Assembly (NCBI RefSeq): GCF_000237925.1
Contig: NW_017385995.1
Span: 310,001 to 374,000, forward strand
Reading direction: 5' to 3'
From: Schistosoma mansoni
Lineage: Eukaryota > Platyhelminthes > Trematoda > Strigeidida > Schistosomatidae
DNA length: 64,000 nt
Both the position numbers and the translations under genes were made by a program. The notes under the pieces are model-generated. The model saw only the letters and a list, made by a program, of their open reading frames with translations. It did not search any database and was not told where the DNA came from. Position 1 is the stretch's first letter. The number at the start of each line of letters is the position of its first letter. Below, piece after piece: positions 60,781 to 64,000 of the stretch.

Positions 60781-62460
60781 AAGAACCCAGATTGTGAACT
60801 TGTTTCCACCCCAGAGGAAATATCCTAGCACTATGAGGAGACAGTAGTACTGCATCATTAGTGGAGGACGATCATGATGTAGATCAGGTACTCTCAAATT
60901 CTTTTGGCAATGTATGTATGTCCTCTCCTTCAGTTTGTACAACCCCTCCACACACACTGGATACTATGACCATTAAAGAACTCAATGTCTTTGATCTGTT
61001 AAATGGGCGCGGTATAGTCAGATCCACGAGACTAGATGAGATACATTCTAGGTTACTGAAGGAATTAGCTAATTTTGTCGCAAATCTTCTAAGCATATGT
61101 TTAAATCTGATTACAACCCAGGGCTGATTACTAAAAGATGGGGAGAGTGCTATAGTAAGACTTGTTTTCAAATCAAGAACGAGACACGAACCCGAGAATT
61201 ATCGACCTGTAAATCTAACCAGCGTGGTTTTTAAAATTTTACAGATTATTGGGACATTGTTTAAGTACCTCGGTGAAAACGGGATTCTTTCTGAAAAGCA
61301 CCATGGCTTTAGAACATGTTATTTGTCTCATTAACTTACTTGTAGTCCGTGAAAGTTGGTATGTTCTTAAAGATTAGAAGTTACTTATAGATTAAGCTTA
61401 CATTCACTTCAGCAAAGCTTTTGATAAAGATCCTCACAATCAGCTATCGTATAAGCTAAGTAATATAGGAATTGATGGAAATTTAGCAATGTAGATGGAG
61501 AACTTCCTAGCTGCGCATCAGTTAAGAGTATGTATGGACCCTAAGTTTTCTAGATGGAAATCTGTGCTTAGCAAAGTATATCAGGATACAGTCTGAGGCC
61601 TTGGTTGTTCCTCCAATACGTTAATCACCTTCATAGTATCTTACCATCAACGCTTTTGTCACATGCTGACGATGTCAAAATATAGAGAACGGTAAAAAGT
61701 AAGTATGATAGTTTAGATCTTCAAAACAACCTGGAAAATCATCTGAATGGTCCAGTCGCCGATAAATGTTTTCAAGAGCATTATGATGATCACCGAAGTA
61801 CAAATACATACACGGTGAATAACATTGAGCTACCTGTTGTCCAGGTACACAATAACTTAGGAGTCGTAGCTGTCTAAGACTTAGAAACTACGACAGACTG
61901 ACATGCGACTGCTACCAAAGGTTTTAGAACCATATGGTCAATACATAAAACCCTTATCCATATTGACACTAAAATATTTTTGAGTACGTATACAGCATTC
62001 GTTCAGCCTAAACTCGAATACTGCATACAAGTGGCTAGCCCCTGCTTAAAAATGTGGCAGTGAGCTGTTGATAAAGGTTCAAAGCACCACAACTAAGCTG
62101 ATTCCCGGGATAGAAAATCTCTCATGTGATGCTCAACTAACTAAACCAAACCTTTTTCTGTTGTCATATAGAAGAACCAGAGGCGATTTGATCACAGCTT
62201 TAAATTACTTAGTGATGAACTTGAATCTGATATGTCCCTACGTGTCTCGTCTTCAAAATGGAGAATTAACGAGGTCACTCTGGAAAAGTTCACAGAACTA
62301 GAACAAACTAATTGCCAGCTGACTATCAATTTCCCATGGAACCATCAACGGATGGAATTCATTTTAACAACACGTGATCGAATCTCCATCTGTGGACACT
62401 TTCAAGAGAAAGTTGGATCGACTGAGAGAACACCATAACCAGGATTACCACAGGCCATGT
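60780..62460 (+). mobile_element. Ancient non-LTR reverse-transcriptase relic
   Basis: In shifting frames the plus strand reads LDEIHSRLLKELANFVANLL (about 61035), EPENYRPVNLTSVVFKIL (61192), EKHHGFRTC, FSKAFDKDPHNQLSYKLS (61420), SHADDVKI-like (61660) and a C-terminal STTTKLIPGIENLSCDAQL (62083) with YRRTRGDLI. That order is fingers/palm to C-terminus of a Jockey/CR1-type RT. Many stops and indels show that it is much older than the adjacent CR1 copy. Confidence 0.75.
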
Positions 62461-62795
62461 AATCTCCTGTTCTTTTCAATCTGAGACGAATAGTTTGTTT
62501 TTGTATCCACCTAAAATTCAACTGATGGGATTACTTAAATGTAATCTTTGTCCTTAATGTAGTCTCCCATAGTCTAGTAATATTAATCAATTCTTCTGAG
62601 ATTTGTTCAACTGAGAGGCCAGGCTTCACACACTGAACTACAACAATGACCTGAAATCATACCATTTCCTCGAGAAGTGACTAAAAATAAATAACCCTCA
62701 TTACTGAAGACTGAAGACTGAAATACTACTTCGTCACAACATTATTGGATATTGAAAGTTAGTTGTAAAGCGCCATATTTGTGCTTGGTGCGTTA

Positions 62796-63065
62796 ATGGC
62801 GTTGACTCTTACGAACTCAGTTGAACCGTCGTTTGACTCTATTAATTTCTCTTATGGACTCAGTAGACAACAAGAACGTAACAGGAAAAAGAAATTAAGG
62901 AAAAAAGCTTCACTGAAGCGGCGTAGAGAGCTGAAAAACCAGCCAAATTTGTCAAATGGGGTTTTAGACTATCCTAATGGAGTGCATGAAGACGAAGGAA
63001 GTGACCCTGAACCAGAAGATGAAATTATAGAGTTTCAATATAAAGGGCCGTTCGAACGCTTCAAG
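62796..63065 (+). CDS. First coding exon of an unidentified Lys/Arg-rich protein (partial)
   Basis: I do not recognise this gene. The ATG at 62796 opens 90 codons: MALTLTNSVEPSFDSINFSY, then a strongly basic stretch (QQERNRKKKLRKKASLKRRR, about residues 29-48), an acidic patch (EDEGSDPEPEDEIIEF) and QYKGPFERFK. It ends exactly at a good donor (AAG|GTGAGT, phase 0). No other long frame or repeat explains it, and the basic-then-acidic pattern suggests a nuclear protein. The RKKK/KKASLKRRR run loosely recalls splicing-factor proteins such as SF3B2, but the similarity is too weak to name it. It is transcribed away from PSMD1. The remaining exons lie beyond the window. Confidence 0.55.
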
Positions 63066-64000
63066 GTGAGTTACGATTGGTAGGCTATTGTCATGTTTAG
63101 TGATATGTCATTATGTTCATTGAAAGTCTGCTTCCGGACATTAAGGATTGACTGTCACGTTTTAGAATCCATACGGCTTGAATTGAGCGTAAACACGTGA
63201 TATTAATTACCTATTTTGCAATCGATCATTAATTCTGAATATTTGTCTTCATGTGAATAAAGACTCAGATTTTGTTTATTCCCGCCATCTCTAGACTTAA
63301 ATAACATCCCACACTATTCATCAGCTGTAAGTCTTTATTTTCCTTCCACTCTATGCGCCTGTCAGTGCTCTTCATTCCAAACTATTTAAACCTTATCCTC
63401 TACTCATGTGCTTCAAATTTCACGGTGGTAGACGTTCGAGATAACGGGTCTTTTTAGTCCAACACAAATCAGTTGCGTTACCGCTATTCCTTGCCTTTCA
63501 TACATTGATTATTACGAACCTCCAAAATAATACTTTGTGATTCGGGTTTTACGATTGCTTGACGCCACCACGAAATGCATGGGTTCGAGACAACGATCTT
63601 AAACTGAGAGAAGTTATTGACACGAGACTGAAAAGTGTCTCGGAACGTAGAGATGACTGCTTTTTTGTGTTCGGTTTTGGAGTGTTTTTACTTCGAAGTG
63701 CATCGAATCAAATTCCTGTGTTTCTAAAATGCTGCCGTTACGTGATGTTTTCAAGATTAACGATTTTGTATTCAGATGCTTATTCGTTATAATCTGAGTG
63801 TTTGGTGTCATTTCTCCTGGCTCATGTTCAGAAAGACTCGGTGATAACATTGGACGGTGATAGGGTTGGACGCCTTAATTTTAGTTGTCTTCTGAATCAT
63901 ACTTTCGACGTTAGCTTCCCATTTTCTGATTCCTATATTAATTTCATCTCTCTTTTCTAACATGGGTTAAGCACAATCGCTACAAGTCTCACTGTATTTG
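63066..64000. other. Intron 1 of the unidentified gene, to window end
   Basis: No second exon with a convincing acceptor and open frame is seen. ORFs of 77-78 codons on both strands here overlap each other and lack support. Confidence 0.4.

Noticed and set aside
60523-60828. 101-codon ORF with hydrophobic stretches
   Set aside because: It sits between two retrotransposon relics, has no splice or promoter context, and its composition reflects AT-rich DNA.

Overview
The window is a nuclear segment of a blood fluke genome (genus Schistosoma; the species cannot be fixed from sequence alone). The evidence is AT-rich DNA, very short 5' introns, RTE-like and CR1-like non-LTR retrotransposons of schistosome type, and many copies of tRNA-derived SINEs that carry hammerhead-ribozyme motifs, as described for the schistosome Sm-alpha repeat. 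Two N gaps (1528-1727 and 9305-9732) are present.

Left third (about 0.6-28 kb): a gene-poor, repeat-rich accessory region holding genes for very small secreted proteins. None of these is visible as a long ORF because each begins with a 56-62 nt signal-peptide exon. Gene A (608-1145, +) encodes a 66-residue cysteine-containing peptide, and a decayed copy of its last exon lies at 27676-28050. Gene B (9777-11058, +) encodes about 106 residues in four exons. Gene C (17764-20371, -) encodes 79 residues in three exons. B and C point towards each other and share a C-terminal motif (T-Y-x-R-x-D-D-L-x-x-K). They lie between the two arms of an inverted repeat of about 1 kb (3281-4313 and 21431-22407). 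The style resembles schistosome micro-exon and egg/cercarial secreted antigen genes. The rest of the region is SINEs, 5'-truncated RTE pieces, foldback elements and one probable solo LTR.

Middle (31.4-53 kb): one complete housekeeping gene on the minus strand, PSMD1 (Rpn2), the largest base subunit of the 26S proteasome. I could place 17 exons in consistent phase, predicting about 1240 residues. The first two introns are only 39 and 32 nt, and later ones reach 3.3 kb. Introns carry a 2.6 kb RTE copy with a 13 bp target-site duplication, foldback hairpins and dispersed repeats. The last exon encodes a long acidic tract, the conserved Rpn13-binding motif, and then a 79-residue tail with no counterpart in human PSMD1.

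Right (53-64 kb): an almost full-length but broken CR1-like element (ORF1 and ORF2, 56136-60328), a much older RT relic (60780-62460), and the first coding exon of an unidentified lysine/arginine-rich protein (62796-63065, +), transcribed divergently from PSMD1.
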